Shown: positions 6,924-16,731, numbered from the stretch's first letter. The stretch is DNA of 64,000 nt from DASQPA01 sp963757335 (GCA_963757335.1 CAVWRJ010000008.1:124001-188000); one strand, 5' to 3'. A program made the numbers and translations. Notes: generated from the sequence alone by a model not told the origin.

Positions 6924-9900
6924 TCACTGCGCACGGTCCAGGCATCCTCGATACGTCCTCCATGCTGCTATGTGGGCTTGCGCCTCGCCGACCGGGACAC
7001 CCTTCAGCCGGGCGAAGAATTTCGGCACGCAGGCCTGGCAAGCCTTCTCGTGACTCTCGGCTTCTTGGAGAGTCTCGCCCAGAGTCTGTTGGCGAAATGA
7101 AACGGGTAGGCAGAGGAGAGTTCGTGCTCGGATCAAACTTTGTACGTACTCCGCGGCGACGGGCCAGATCCGCGCAGTCTTGTCCCCAGATGCCGTCACC
7201 ACCCGGGTGCCGTCCGGGCTGAAGGAGGCAGTCCAGGCCGTATTCGTGTGCCCCGTCAGGATGGCAATCGGTTGGCCGGTACCAGCGTCCCAGATCCGCG
7301 CCGTCCCGTCCCGGGACGCGTTCACCACTCGGGTGCCGTCCAGACTGAAGGAGGCCGCCAAGACCTCATCCGTGTGCCCCGCAAGGGTGGAGATCGGTTG
7401 GCCGGTGGCGGCGTTCCAGATCCGCGCCGTCCGGTCCGTGGACGCGGTCACCACCCGGGTGCCCTCCGGGCTGAAGGAGGCCGCAACGACCTCATCAGTG
7501 TGCCCCGTCAGGATGGCGATCGGTTGGCCGGTAACGGCGTCCCAGATCCGCGCCGTCCGGTCCCGGGACGCGGTCACTACCCTGGTGCCTTCCGGACTGA
7601 AGGAGGCTGCCAAGACCTCAGCCGTGTGCCCCGCCAGGTTGGCAGTCGGTCGGCCGCTGGCGGAGTTCCAGATCTGTGCCGTCCCGTCCCGGGACGCGGT
7701 CACTACCCGGGTGCCGTCTGGACTGAAGGAGGCTGCCAGGACCCCATCCGTGTGCCCCGTCAGGGTGGCGATCGGTTGGCCGGTGGCGGCGTTCCAGATC
7801 CGCGCCGTCTGATACTCGTACTGCGTCACCACCCGAGTGCCGTCCGGGCTGAAGGAGGCTGCCCACTCCCCACCTACGGGGCTCGTAAGGGTGGCGATCG
7901 GTTGGCCGGTGGCGGCGCTCCAGATCCGCGCCGCCAGGTCCCGGGACGTGGTCACCACTCGGGTGCCATCCGGGCTGAAGGAGGCCGCGAAGACCAAATC
8001 CGCCTGGCCCGCCAGGGTGGCGATCGGTCGACCGGTGGCGGCGTTCCAGATCCGCGCTGTCCGATCCCAAGACGCGGTCACCACCCGGGTGCCGTCCGGG
8101 CTGAAGGAAGCAGCAACGACTTCACCCGTGTGCCCTGTCAGGGTGGCGATCGGTTGACCGATGGCGGCGTTCCAGATCCGCGCCGTCCAGTCCACAGATG
8201 CGGTCACCACCCGGGTGCCGTCCGGGCTGAAGGAGGCCGCCAAGACCCTCTCGGTGTGCCCTGTCAGGGTGGCGATCGGTTGGCCGGTGCTGGCGTTCCA
8301 GATCCGCGCCGTCCGATCCCTGGACGCGGTCACCACCCGGGTGCCGTCCGGGCTGAAGGAGGCCCCACCGACCAGATCCGTGTGTCCCTTCAGGGTGGCG
8401 ATCGGTTGGCCGGTGGCGGCGTTCCAGATCCGCGCCGTCTGGTCCCAGGACGCGGTCACCACCCGGGTGCTGTCCGGGCTGAAGGAGGCCGCACCGACCT
8501 CATGCGTGTGGCCCGTCAGAGTAGCGATTGGTTGGCCGGTGGTGGCGTTCCAGATCCGCGCCGACTGGTCCCGGGACGCGGTCACCACTCGGGTGCCGTC
8601 CGGGCTGAAGGAGGCCGCTGAGACCGTACCCGTGTGTCCCGTCAGGGTGACGATCGGTTGGCCGGTGGCGGCGTTCCAGATCCGCGCCGCATAGTCCCCG
8701 ACCGTCACGACCCAGGCGCTGTCCGGGCTGAAGGAGGCTGCGAAGACTCCCTCTGCGTGGCCCGTCAGGGTGGCGATCAGTTGACCTGTGGTGGCGTTCC
8801 AGATCCGCGCCGTCTGGTCCCAGGACGAGGTCACCACCCGGGTGCCGTCCGGGCTGAAGGAGGCGGCAACGATCTCTCTCGTGTGTCCCGTCAGAGTGGC
8901 GATCGGTTGGCCTGTGGCGGCGTTCCAGATCCGCGCCGTCTTGTCACTGGACGCGGTCACCACCCGGGTGCTGTCCGGGCTGAAGGAGGCAGCAACGACT
9001 TCTCTCGTGTGTCCCGTTAGAGTGGCGATCAGTTGGCCGGTGGTGGTGTTCCAGATCCGCGCCGTCCGGTCCCGGGACGCGGTCACCACCCGGGTACCGT
9101 CCGGGCTGAAGGAAGCCGCCCTGACATCACCCGCGTGCCCCATCAGAACGGCGGTTTGTACCGAGAGTTCTAAAGCCTTGTGGAGCAAGGGTTCGGCGGT
9201 TGGTGTCGAATCGGGCTGCCGGACCTCCAGGGCCACCAGCGAGGCCTCGGTCGGATGGTCCACCAGGAGGTTTGCGCCGAGAGCCGCGTACGCTCGGTCG
9301 CGCGAACGCTCCTCCGACGCGCGCGCCTGTTGCCGTTGCCATAGAAACGACAACGCGGCCCCGAGGATCATCGCGACGGCGGCGACCGCCGCGAACATGA
9401 GAGCCCTGCGCTGGCGTCTCCGCCGCTCCACCTGGAGGCCGCTCGCCTTGACCAGCCGCTCCTCGTCGTGCGTGCGCGCCCGCATTCCCGCCTTGCCCTC
9501 CTCCACGCGGGACAGATCGTGCTCGCCCAGAGGCTCGCCGCTCCGGCCTCCCGTCCACTCCTCGGCCCGCAGCAGGATGCGCAGCGCCCGCTGACCGGGT
9601 AGGTCCGAGGACTCGAAACGCCGTCGCACCAGCGGGGCTAGGGTGTCGTGGGCCAGGCGGGTGGTTGTGCGATCCGCTGCCTCCACGGCCCTGTCCTCCC
9701 CGGCCTCGGCGAGGAGGTAGCGCTCCTTGCACTGGCCCACTAGCTCCGGGATCTCCGGGCGATGCCCGTAGCGCTCCGCCACCTCGGCTGCCGAACGGCT
9801 CTCGGCGGTGCCCAGAGGAGTAGTATGGAAGAACAGAAGATCTAGGACCAGACCGGAGTCCACGGTCTCGTGCCGCCACTCGTGGAGCGCGCGGAACTGC

Positions 9901-11453
9901 TCCGTTAGAAAGTCGTCGAGCAGGAGGCCGCGGCGCTTCATGCCCTCGTAGAGCTCGCGCGTAAAGCGGGGGGAGGCGGGCCCAGCCTGGACCCGCATCC
10001 ACATCTGGGTCAGCAGGATCTGGAGGATCGGCGCGATCGTGGCGGCGCCCTGCCCGGCGAGGTCGCCGGCGATCCGGGCCGGCAGCTCGGAGTCGACCTC
10101 CAGGCCGTAGTGCCGCCGCAAGCGGTCGCCCGACGCCGGTCCGAGGACGACTTCCTCTATAGCGTCGCGGTCGAGGTGTGCGACCTTAACCCGGGTATAG
10201 AAGAGCTTCTCTGCATCGAGGAGCTGCAGCACCTCGGACAACCATTCCTTGCGAAAGCCGAGGACGAGGCGCCCCCGGGGGCGGGTCTCGCGGACGGCGA
10301 AGAGCGACCGCAGCACGGCGGCGAAGGCCTCGATCTCCCCACCGCGTGCGAGCGGGAGCGTCCAGGCCTCCTCTGCCTGATCCAGGATGACGGCGAGCGG
10401 CTTGCCCACCGACTCTTTAAGGCGCCAGCTGGCGCCGGCATCCTCGGCGCCCAACCCGCGAGCCAGGGTGCCGGCGAGGCCGCAAGCCCGGTCGCGGCGC
10501 AGGTAGAGCACCTCGTGGGAGGCTTCGAGTCGCGGCTGGAAGCCCGCGGCGAGGAGCGACGACTTGCCCGCACCGGTGGCGCCGAAGAGGAGCACGAGGG
10601 GCGCGCCCTCCGGCCGGGTCACCTCCTCATAGAGCTCGCGGATCTCGCGGCCTCGCCCGAAGAAGACCGGCGCGTCCTCGCGGGTGAACGGGGCGAGGTG
10701 CTTGAACGGCGAGAGCGGCAGGTCCATCGCCGGCAGCGGGGGGAGGCCGAAGAGCGGGTCCCGGACCACCCGCGGCAGGCTCCAGCGCCGGACTTCCTCC
10801 TCGGCGCCGGGTGCGACATGGAGATCCCAGGGCCACCAGTCCTGGACGAGGGGGAGGAGAGGAGCAGGAAGGAGGTTGGCATAAGTCCCCTCCGGCAGAT
10901 CGCCCGTCAATGCCTGCACCGCCGCCGTCGCTTCCTCGAACGCGGCGCGCAGCGGAGCGCCGGAGGCGAGAGCCTGGTAGAAGCGGGCCGAGAGCTCCGT
11001 GGCCAACGAGTCCAGGATGGCCTGGGACGTGGCGATCACCACCGGGACCCCGGCGGCGAGGAGACCCTGGGCCTGCCCCTGGGTGGAGCAGCCGTTCAGA
11101 AAGACCAGAGCCAGTCCCCGCTGCGCGCCCAGGAACCGGGCGAGGCCGGCGGCATGGGCGATCCGCGGCGCCCCTTCCGGAGACTCGAACAACAGCGCAC
11201 CGCTCCCGGCGTGGCCGCCGAAGTGAAAGATCGCCACCCGGTCGCGGTACCGTGCGTCCAGGAATACGTCGAACACCTCGGCGGCCGTGGCGTTGGCGCG
11301 CTCGACAATCTCGCAGAGGCCGGACTGTTCCGCAGCGGTCATGGCCTCGCGCACCCTGCGCTGCTCTTCGGGAAGGTTGCGTAAGTAGAGCGCTGGGTCC
11401 ATCCGGTTATTGGCGAACGCGAACAGCACAACCGGCCGTGGTGAGGTGCGCAT
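6924..11453 (-). CDS. CHAT protease - nSTAND NTPase - transmembrane - WD40 protein (1509 aa)
   Basis: Residues 1-190 form a CHAT (caspase-like) domain with the dyad His81 (FHFGGHAG) and Cys122 (FLNGCSTQGQ). Residues about 260-680 are a STAND-type ATPase: FFGRGREIRELYE entry motif, Walker A GATGAGKSS (291-299) and Walker B AVILDQAEEAW. A hydrophobic helix follows at about 683-705 (ALMFAAVAAVAMILGAA). From about 764 to 1438 there are 16 WD40 repeats of 42 residues, nearly identical to one another. STAND proteins oligomerise on ligand recognition, so the propellers should sense and the protease act. ATG 11451-11453 was chosen because the CHAT domain begins there; an upstream TTG at 11618 is possible but adds 55 low-complexity residues. 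The gene is convergent with mobC. Confidence 0.9.
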   Translation of the reverse strand: MRTSPRPVVLFAFANNRMDPALYLRNLPEEQRRVREAMTAAEQSGLCEIVERANATAAEVFDVFLDARYRDRVAIFHFGGHAGSGALLFESPEGAPRIAHAAGLARFLGAQRGLALVFLNGCSTQGQAQGLLAAGVPVVIATSQAILDSLATELSARFYQALASGAPLRAAFEEATAAVQALTGDLPEGTYANLLPAPLLPLVQDWWPWDLHVAPGAEEEVRRWSLPRVVRDPLFGLPPLPAMDLPLSPFKHLAPFTREDAPVFFGRGREIRELYEEVTRPEGAPLVLLFGATGAGKSSLLAAGFQPRLEASHEVLYLRRDRACGLAGTLARGLGAEDAGASWRLKESVGKPLAVILDQAEEAWTLPLARGGEIEAFAAVLRSLFAVRETRPRGRLVLGFRKEWLSEVLQLLDAEKLFYTRVKVAHLDRDAIEEVVLGPASGDRLRRHYGLEVDSELPARIAGDLAGQGAATIAPILQILLTQMWMRVQAGPASPRFTRELYEGMKRRGLLLDDFLTEQFRALHEWRHETVDSGLVLDLLFFHTTPLGTAESRSAAEVAERYGHRPEIPELVGQCKERYLLAEAGEDRAVEAADRTTTRLAHDTLAPLVRRRFESSDLPGQRALRILLRAEEWTGGRSGEPLGEHDLSRVEEGKAGMRARTHDEERLVKASGLQVERRRRQRRALMFAAVAAVAMILGAALSFLWQRQQARASEERSRDRAYAALGANLLVDHPTEASLVALEVRQPDSTPTAEPLLHKALELSVQTAVLMGHAGDVRAASFSPDGTRVVTASRDRTARIWNTTTGQLIATLTGHTREVVAASFSPDSTRVVTASSDKTARIWNAATGQPIATLTGHTREIVAASFSPDGTRVVTSSWDQTARIWNATTGQLIATLTGHAEGVFAASFSPDSAWVVTVGDYAARIWNAATGQPIVTLTGHTGTVSAASFSPDGTRVVTASRDQSARIWNATTGQPIATLTGHTHEVGAASFSPDSTRVVTASWDQTARIWNAATGQPIATLKGHTDLVGGASFSPDGTRVVTASRDRTARIWNASTGQPIATLTGHTERVLAASFSPDGTRVVTASVDWTARIWNAAIGQPIATLTGHTGEVVAASFSPDGTRVVTASWDRTARIWNAATGRPIATLAGQADLVFAASFSPDGTRVVTTSRDLAARIWSAATGQPIATLTSPVGGEWAASFSPDGTRVVTQYEYQTARIWNAATGQPIATLTGHTDGVLAASFSPDGTRVVTASRDGTAQIWNSASGRPTANLAGHTAEVLAASFSPEGTRVVTASRDRTARIWDAVTGQPIAILTGHTDEVVAASFSPEGTRVVTASTDRTARIWNAATGQPISTLAGHTDEVLAASFSLDGTRVVNASRDGTARIWDAGTGQPIAILTGHTNTAWTASFSPDGTRVVTASGDKTARIWPVAAEYVQSLIRARTLLCLPVSFRQQTLGETLQEAESHEKACQACVPKFFARLKGVPVGEAQAHIAAWRTYRGCLDRAQ
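7143..9160 (-). repeat. 16 tandem 126-bp WD40-coding repeats
   Basis: In-frame 126-bp units, each encoding a FAASFSPDGTRVVTAS-type strand set and an ARIWNAATGQPIATLTGHT-type strand set, run in tandem with few substitutions. The high DNA identity indicates recent amplification and makes the copy number prone to change by slippage or recombination, and prone to assembly collapse. Confidence 0.9.
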
Positions 11454-12177
11454 AGGAGCTTTTTTAGGAGAGTTTAGATCTAGGCTGCTCTCAAACACCC
11501 CTAAACCTAAGCTAGAGACCCCCTTGGAGGGAGATTGTGTATAGAAGGGTGACTGATCCGGGAGTGTCCCCGAGTTGGAGACTTCACACCGATGCGCCCG
11601 AGTTGCCCCGGAGGTCAAGCTCGGCCGCCCCCCGGGCGGCCATCGGGCAGATGCTCTCGGTACTGAAACGTCTCCGGGGTACTCTACTCCCCCGGCCGGT
11701 TGATCCGATAGAGTCCGACTTGAGACGGCGTGCGGCGCCCTGGAACGTCTAGAGACAGCCGACTAGGGCTCTCTACTCGGCATGTTCCCTGGGTGTTCCT
11801 GTCCCTTCACTAGCACCATGCATAAGTTGTTATTAATCAGAGGTTTACTCACGCCTATCCTCCCACCCAGGGGGGAGGAAACCCGGTCTGAGATGGGCCG
11901 GTTCCTCCCCCCTGGGCGGGGAGTGTGGTTGTCGTAAGTTGCTGACAGATAAGCAGATATTGGAAAAGACGGATGAGAGCGGGAAGAGGCAGGGAACTGG
12001 AGGAAAAAGTTCGTCCAGAGTTGCTCGGTTTCCACCTGGGCAGTTGAATGAAAATCTTGCCCGTGCCCTGAGGCGCGGCAGGCGGCGGCTGGCTTCATCT
12101 TTTCTGTCGGCTGCAAGCTATACTCTGATGGTTGATGAACCTCGACAGCCTCTTGGAGGGAAGTCCCGCTGGATCTC
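11454..12177. other. 724-bp divergent intergenic region between the CHAT-STAND gene and the ECF sigma operon
   Basis: No ORF here resembles a gene. The only strong structure is the long hairpin at 11866-11916. Promoters for both divergent units must lie here, but no clear -35/-10 pair stands out; an ECF-dependent autoregulatory promoter would not look like a sigma-70 one. Confidence 0.5.
11866..11916. terminator. Long perfect hairpin (15-bp stem), possible terminator or structured regulatory element
   Basis: CCCAGGGGGGAGGAA (11866-11880) pairs perfectly with TTCCTCCCCCCTGGG (11902-11916). The 21-base loop contains a further CCGG...CCGG match. No T-run follows on either strand, so ordinary intrinsic termination is uncertain. 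It sits in the middle of the divergent region. Confidence 0.45.
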
Positions 12178-12804
12178 GTGGTGAAGGAACCGGCTGGCCG
12201 AGCGACTGTGCCAGCGTTTGACCCCGTGCTGTTGGAGCTGGGACCGGCCGGCGAGGACGGCGAGCGCCTCGTCTACTGCAAGTATCAGCGGCGCGTCGAA
12301 CGCTTCTTCGCGAGCAAGGGGATTCCTCTGGAGGAGGCTCGGGATCTCACCCAAGATACGTTCATGCGGGTTTTCCGCAGTGAGGCGAAGCTCACCTGTC
12401 GAGCCGAGCTCGAGGCCTGGGTGTTCGAGATCGCCCGCAACGTGCTCCTCAACGTTCGGCGGTCTTCGGCGGCTCAGAAGCGCGCGGCGACCGTCGTCCC
12501 GCTGTACGAACCGGCTATGGACGGAGACTCCAGGGAGCGCGAGCAGCCAGGTCTGCTCGACGGTGAGCGCGACGCCTTGGCCCGCGCCATCCGCCGAGAG
12601 CAACTGGAAATCCTCAGGCGCGCTCTCGCCGAGTTGCCGGATCAGATGCGGGAGTGTGCGCGCCTGAGGCTTCGAGGCTTCAAGTACCGAGAGATCGCGG
12701 CGATGATGAGGATCTCGATCGAAACGGTAAAGACCCACCTCCACGCCGCGAAGAAGCGGCTGAGACCCCTCCTGGAGCCGCATTTCGGTTCGCTTGATTT
12801 CTAG
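12178..12804 (+). CDS. RNA polymerase ECF-type sigma factor (208 aa)
   Basis: Region 2 is clear (RVERFFASKGIPLEEARDLT, then QDTFMRVFR), including the DLTQDTF box, and region 4 follows (ELPDQMRECARLRLRGFKYR, then EIAAMMRISIETVKTHLHAA). It lacks region 3, as ECF factors do. GTG at 12178 or 12181 is the likely start; GGAGGG lies about 17 bases upstream, a long spacing. The next gene, 26 bases on, encodes a zinc-finger/transmembrane protein that fits an anti-sigma. The pair heads a 13-gene same-strand run with two CHAT proteins, so it probably controls that run or a wider regulon. Confidence 0.85.
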   Translation: MVKEPAGRATVPAFDPVLLELGPAGEDGERLVYCKYQRRVERFFASKGIPLEEARDLTQDTFMRVFRSEAKLTCRAELEAWVFEIARNVLLNVRRSSAAQKRAATVVPLYEPAMDGDSREREQPGLLDGERDALARAIRREQLEILRRALAELPDQMRECARLRLRGFKYREIAAMMRISIETVKTHLHAAKKRLRPLLEPHFGSLDF

Positions 12805-12830
12805 TTTTCAAGCCAGAGGAGACCTACGGT

Positions 12831-13622
12831 TTGAACAAGTCCAGCCATCCCATCCACGCGGCGATGCTCGCCCTGTCACGCGAAGAGCTGCGGGGCGTGG
12901 AGCACCCGTCCACGGGCCGTATCCTCGCCTATCATCGCGGCGAGCTGACTGCGGTGGAGGCGGCTGCTCTTACCGAGCACCTGTCGCTTTGTGAGACCTG
13001 CGCCGAGGCGGCGCTGGACGCCGCGGAGTTCTTTGCCGAAGACGACGAAGAGGACGCAGCGCCCGCGGAACTCGAGGCGGCATGGCAGAAATTTCGCGCC
13101 GCCTCGGTGCCCACGGCAGCTCCTGAGATTTCGCTTCCACCCCCCCAGCGCCTCCCGCCTCCCGCGCAGCCGCAGCGGTCCTTCCTGCGTTCCGTGGCCT
13201 TCGCCTATGGCGTCGCCGCCGTCTTCGCCGCCTTGAGCGTCGGTCTTACTCTCTTCAAGGTGAGCCCGAAGGCGCGGCCAGAAGTCAATGCCGGTTTCTT
13301 CGACCTGACGCCCGCTGGTGCCGATCGCGGCGAGACGCCGCCGACGACCCCCATCCGCTTCGCCTCTCCCGGAAGCTCGGCGCTCGTCCTCCTCAATCCG
13401 GCGGTCGTCCCCAGCTCGCAGGGGTATGGAGTGCGAATCCGGCAAGCCGACGGCGTGGAAGTCTGGAAATCTGAGGATCTCGTGCTCCAGGCTTCGGGAG
13501 TCTTTCGCCTGAGCCTGCCGGCGGGTGCCTTTCCGGTGGGTCGCTATGCCCTGGAGCTTTACGGCATCACCCACGGTCGCGAGACTCCGCTGGGAACCTA
13601 TTGGATCGCGATCGAGAAATAA
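12831..13622 (+). CDS. Putative anti-sigma factor with zinc-finger-like N-terminus and one TM helix (263 aa)
   Basis: TTG at 12831 follows AGAGGAG with 8-base spacing. Residues 28-62 (ILAYHRGELTAVEAAALTEH, then LSLCETC) match the zf-HC2/ZAS fold that binds ECF sigma factors, although the usual HxxxCxxC is read here as HLSLCETC. A Pro-rich linker precedes a TM helix at about 122-145 (SVAFAYGVAAVFAALSVGLT). The exported C-terminal part (about 117 residues) looks like a beta-sandwich (GYGVRIRQADGVEVWKSEDL). The topology allows it to hold the upstream sigma at the membrane. Its linker would be the natural cleavage site if the neighbouring CHAT proteases act on it; that is inference. Confidence 0.7.
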   Translation: MNKSSHPIHAAMLALSREELRGVEHPSTGRILAYHRGELTAVEAAALTEHLSLCETCAEAALDAAEFFAEDDEEDAAPAELEAAWQKFRAASVPTAAPEISLPPPQRLPPPAQPQRSFLRSVAFAYGVAAVFAALSVGLTLFKVSPKARPEVNAGFFDLTPAGADRGETPPTTPIRFASPGSSALVLLNPAVVPSSQGYGVRIRQADGVEVWKSEDLVLQASGVFRLSLPAGAFPVGRYALELYGITHGRETPLGTYWIAIEK

Positions 13623-13698
13623 CTTCCTCCCAAGGTTCTCTTGTCGGCCGAATCGCCGTACAATCCAGCCGTTCCTCAATTTGGTCAAGAGGCTCCGG

Positions 13699-16600
13699 AT
13701 GATGCTCCGACTTGGGCTGCAACGTCGAGCCTGGCTCTGTGTGGCTCTGCTCCAGCTTTTTGGCTGCCATTCTGCCGGCCCGGTCCTGCTGGCCCTGCGG
13801 CCTGGCCTCCAGGTCTCCGGTAGGGTCAAGCTCAGAAAGCCCCAGAAGTTCGCCTTCATGCTGCGACGGGGTCAATTCGTCGCCCTTCAGGTGACGCAGG
13901 AATCGGTCGACGTGGTTTTGACGCTCCGGCTGCCGGACGCGCTCCTCCTGCCGCCGCTGGACACCCAGGCGGTGGTCCCGGTGCCCGAACTGCTGCGAGT
14001 CGTCGCGCCTCTCGATGGGCGCTATGTCCTGGAGGTCGCCGGCGCCAGCGAGGATTGGGAACCCTTCCAGCTTGAGGTGTTGACGCTGCGGACGGCGAGC
14101 GATGGCGACCGACTGGTCGCCCAGGCGCAGGAGGATCTCGCCGAAGCCGAAGAGCTCCGCCGCCGCAATACTTCGGCGAGCTCTCTCCGGGCTCTTCCTC
14201 TCTATGTCTCAGCGGTTCAACGGTTTACCTCGGCGGGCGATGCCGGCGGCCAGGGCTATGCGCGCCTGCAATGGGCACGTGTCCTCGACAGGCAGGGTCT
14301 GCGGCAGGAGGAGGTGGCGGTTCTCCGCGATTGCCTTGCGCTCCCCGCAGCGGCGGAGGTTCCGGGGATTCGAGCCAAAGCTGCGACGATGCTCGGCGAG
14401 GCTCTCTCCACTCTCGGGCGGGGCGCCGAAGCCGACGTGGTGGAACGCGAGGCGCTGGCGCTCTGGAAGCAACTCCATCAGCCGGCGCACGAGGCGCAGG
14501 TCATCAACCTTCTCGCTCATCGAGCGAGCGAACGAGGCGAGCTCGCGCTGGCGGAGACCCTATACCGTCAAGCGCTCGCTGCCTGGGAAAGCGGCGGCGG
14601 TTACGACGAGCCGGCCGCGGTGGTGCTGGGGAGTCTCGCCGCAGTCTACAATCTTGCGGGGGAAGCGCAGCTCGCGCTCGACACTGCCGATCGGGCGTTG
14701 GCTCGCTTTCCCCGCGGTGCGTCACCGGAAGACGTGGCGGAGGTTCTCGCCTTGAAGGGTGATCTCCTCGCCGATCTGGACCGACCCAAGGAGTCCCAAG
14801 AGGCTGTTGCGGCGGCCCTCGACCTCTGTCGGGCCAAGCCGACGGCGCGCGCCAAGATCGAGCGGCGGGTGGCGCGTCGCGCCTATGGCCAGGGAAACTT
14901 CGAAGAGGCGGCGCGTCGCTTGACGAATGCGCTCCATGCCTTTGAAGCGGTGGAGGATCTCCAAAGTGCGCTCGCCGTCCGACAAGATCTCGCCTGGACT
15001 GAGCTCAAGCGCGGTCACCTGGAGGTTGCCGATGCGCTCTTCAACCGACTGTCGTCCGGCGGTGCCGGGCCATCCGAGAACGGTTGGATTCGACCCGCGG
15101 CTCTGGCCGGTCGAGCCCGGGTGGAGCGCTTGCGGGGGCATCTCCCGACCGCTAGGGGTTTGGCGATGCAAGCGCTCGACGAGGTGGAGCACCTGCGGCA
15201 TGGATTGGGACGGAGCGACCTCCAGACCTCCGTTTTCGCCAGCCAGCAATCGTTCTTCGACCTGGCGGTCGACCTCACCCTGGATCTCTACGACCGGAGC
15301 CGCGACGCAGCGTTGCTTGTCGACGCCTTCGAGATCTCGGAGCGTTCGCGGGCACGCCTCCTCCTCGACCTCCTGGCGACGGACGTTGCGCCTCCCCGCC
15401 CGCTGCAACCGGCCGAAACACGGGCGGCGAAAGCGCTCAGCCGAGCCGAGGAGGGCCTCAAGGCCCTCCGCGAGGCGGCGCCGCCGCCGGGTGAGATCGA
15501 GCGGGCCGAGCGGGAGGTACGCCAGGCCGTGCTCGCGCTGCGTCGCGAGAGAGGTTCGCTCGAAACGCCGGAAGCAGGATTTGGCGGGACTCCTCTCTCG
15601 GCCCGCCAGATCCAGCGCTGGATCGACCGCGATACCGTCCTCCTGGAGTTCGATCTCGGTGAGGACGCGAGTTACCTCTGGATCGTCTCGCAGCGCTCGC
15701 TCACCTTCCATCGACTTCCCCGCCAGCCGGAGATCGACTCCTTGGCCCGCAAGGCGGTTGCGGTGCTCTCGACCCAGGGTGCTTCGGCCGAGAGCGTCCA
15801 GAGTCGCGAGACTCTCCTCGCCACGTCGCGATTTCTCCTCGCCGCGGCGATGCCGGAGCTTGCCGCGCGACGTTGGCTCGTGGTGAGCGATGGTGCTCTG
15901 CACTCCCTGCCGGTCGGCGCGCTGCCGAACCCGGTGGATTCGGGCCAGGTGCTCCTCGCCACCCACGAGATCGCGTATGCGCCTTCCGCGTCGGTGGCGG
16001 TGCGGCTCGCCGAGCGATCGGAGAGGCAGCAGCTTCGGGGTGCCGTGCCGGGCAAGGAACTCGCCGTCCTCGCCGACGCGGCCTATGAGGCAGAGAGCCC
16101 GGCGGGCGCGGCTTCGAGCGCGTCGTCGCAACCGATGCTGGGAGGTCTCCTCCGACTTCCTCGCCTCCGCTACACCGGCGAGGAGGCCGAGCGCATCCTC
16201 GCGTTCGTGGCGCCGGAGGCGCGCCTCGATGCGCGACGCTTCGAGGCAACCAAGGCGAAGGTTCTCTCCGGAGAGCTCTCCCAGTACCGCCGCCTCCATT
16301 TTGCGGTGCACGGACTTCCCGACGAGAATCACCCGGAGCTTTCCGGTTTGGCCCTCTCGTTGTTCGATCGCCAGGGGAAGCCTTTGGACGGTATCCTCTT
16401 CGCCCATGAGATCGCCCGTCTCCACCTTCCGGCAGAGCTCGCAGTCTTGAGCGCCTGCCAGAGCGGCCGGGGCGCCAGGGTTTCGGGTGAGGGGCTCGTC
16501 GGTCTGGCGCACGCCTTTTTCACCGCCGGTACGGCGCGTGTCGTGGTCAGCCACTGGTCGGTCAACGACCAGGCCACGGCCGAACTGATGACGCGTTTCT

Positions 16601-16731
16601 ACGAGGGACTCCTCGTGCGCCACCTCCAGCCTGTCCGTGCTTTGCAGGAGGCGCAGCTCGCCCTTGCCGGCGAGACTCCCTGGCGCCGCCCGTACTTCTG
16701 GGCCGGCTTCGCCGTTCAAGGCGGCTTTTGA
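13699..16731 (+). CDS. CHAT-domain TPR lipoprotein (1010 aa)
   Basis: ATG 13699 was chosen because it begins a signal peptide with a lipobox (LCVALLQLFGC); an in-frame opening further upstream overlaps the previous gene. The beta-rich N-terminus (LQVSGRVKLRKPQKFAFMLR) is followed by TPR helices over about residues 130-560 (QARVLDRQGL, EAQVINLLAHRASERGELAL and others). The C-terminal CHAT domain carries His871 (FAVHG) and Cys920 (SACQSG), the caspase-like dyad, and ends WRRPYFWAGFAVQG, the usual CHAT terminus. If lipidated and exported it would act at the periplasmic face, unlike the cytosolic CHAT-SAVED protein downstream. Spacing to the anti-sigma gene is 76 bases. Confidence 0.88.
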   Translation: MMLRLGLQRRAWLCVALLQLFGCHSAGPVLLALRPGLQVSGRVKLRKPQKFAFMLRRGQFVALQVTQESVDVVLTLRLPDALLLPPLDTQAVVPVPELLRVVAPLDGRYVLEVAGASEDWEPFQLEVLTLRTASDGDRLVAQAQEDLAEAEELRRRNTSASSLRALPLYVSAVQRFTSAGDAGGQGYARLQWARVLDRQGLRQEEVAVLRDCLALPAAAEVPGIRAKAATMLGEALSTLGRGAEADVVEREALALWKQLHQPAHEAQVINLLAHRASERGELALAETLYRQALAAWESGGGYDEPAAVVLGSLAAVYNLAGEAQLALDTADRALARFPRGASPEDVAEVLALKGDLLADLDRPKESQEAVAAALDLCRAKPTARAKIERRVARRAYGQGNFEEAARRLTNALHAFEAVEDLQSALAVRQDLAWTELKRGHLEVADALFNRLSSGGAGPSENGWIRPAALAGRARVERLRGHLPTARGLAMQALDEVEHLRHGLGRSDLQTSVFASQQSFFDLAVDLTLDLYDRSRDAALLVDAFEISERSRARLLLDLLATDVAPPRPLQPAETRAAKALSRAEEGLKALREAAPPPGEIERAEREVRQAVLALRRERGSLETPEAGFGGTPLSARQIQRWIDRDTVLLEFDLGEDASYLWIVSQRSLTFHRLPRQPEIDSLARKAVAVLSTQGASAESVQSRETLLATSRFLLAAAMPELAARRWLVVSDGALHSLPVGALPNPVDSGQVLLATHEIAYAPSASVAVRLAERSERQQLRGAVPGKELAVLADAAYEAESPAGAASSASSQPMLGGLLRLPRLRYTGEEAERILAFVAPEARLDARRFEATKAKVLSGELSQYRRLHFAVHGLPDENHPELSGLALSLFDRQGKPLDGILFAHEIARLHLPAELAVLSACQSGRGARVSGEGLVGLAHAFFTAGTARVVVSHWSVNDQATAELMTRFYEGLLVRHLQPVRALQEAQLALAGETPWRRPYFWAGFAVQGGF

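Noticed and set aside
6834..7100. Plus-strand ORF overlapping the mobC stop, possible relaxase start
   Set aside because: No relaxase N-terminal motif; most of it is antisense to the end of the CHAT-STAND gene, which has strong coding signal.
7140..9594. Long plus-strand ORFs with repeated GVPDPRRPVPGRGHH-like or FQIRAVRSRDAVTT-like units
   Set aside because: They are the reverse complement of the WD40 repeats; the periodicity comes from that gene.
11454..11618. 55-residue N-terminal extension of the CHAT-STAND protein
   Set aside because: It needs a TTG start and adds low-complexity sequence; the CHAT fold starts at the ATG 11451-11453.
13525..13698. Longer N-terminus for the CHAT-TPR protein
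   Set aside because: It overlaps the anti-sigma gene and would bury a clear lipoprotein signal peptide starting at 13699.
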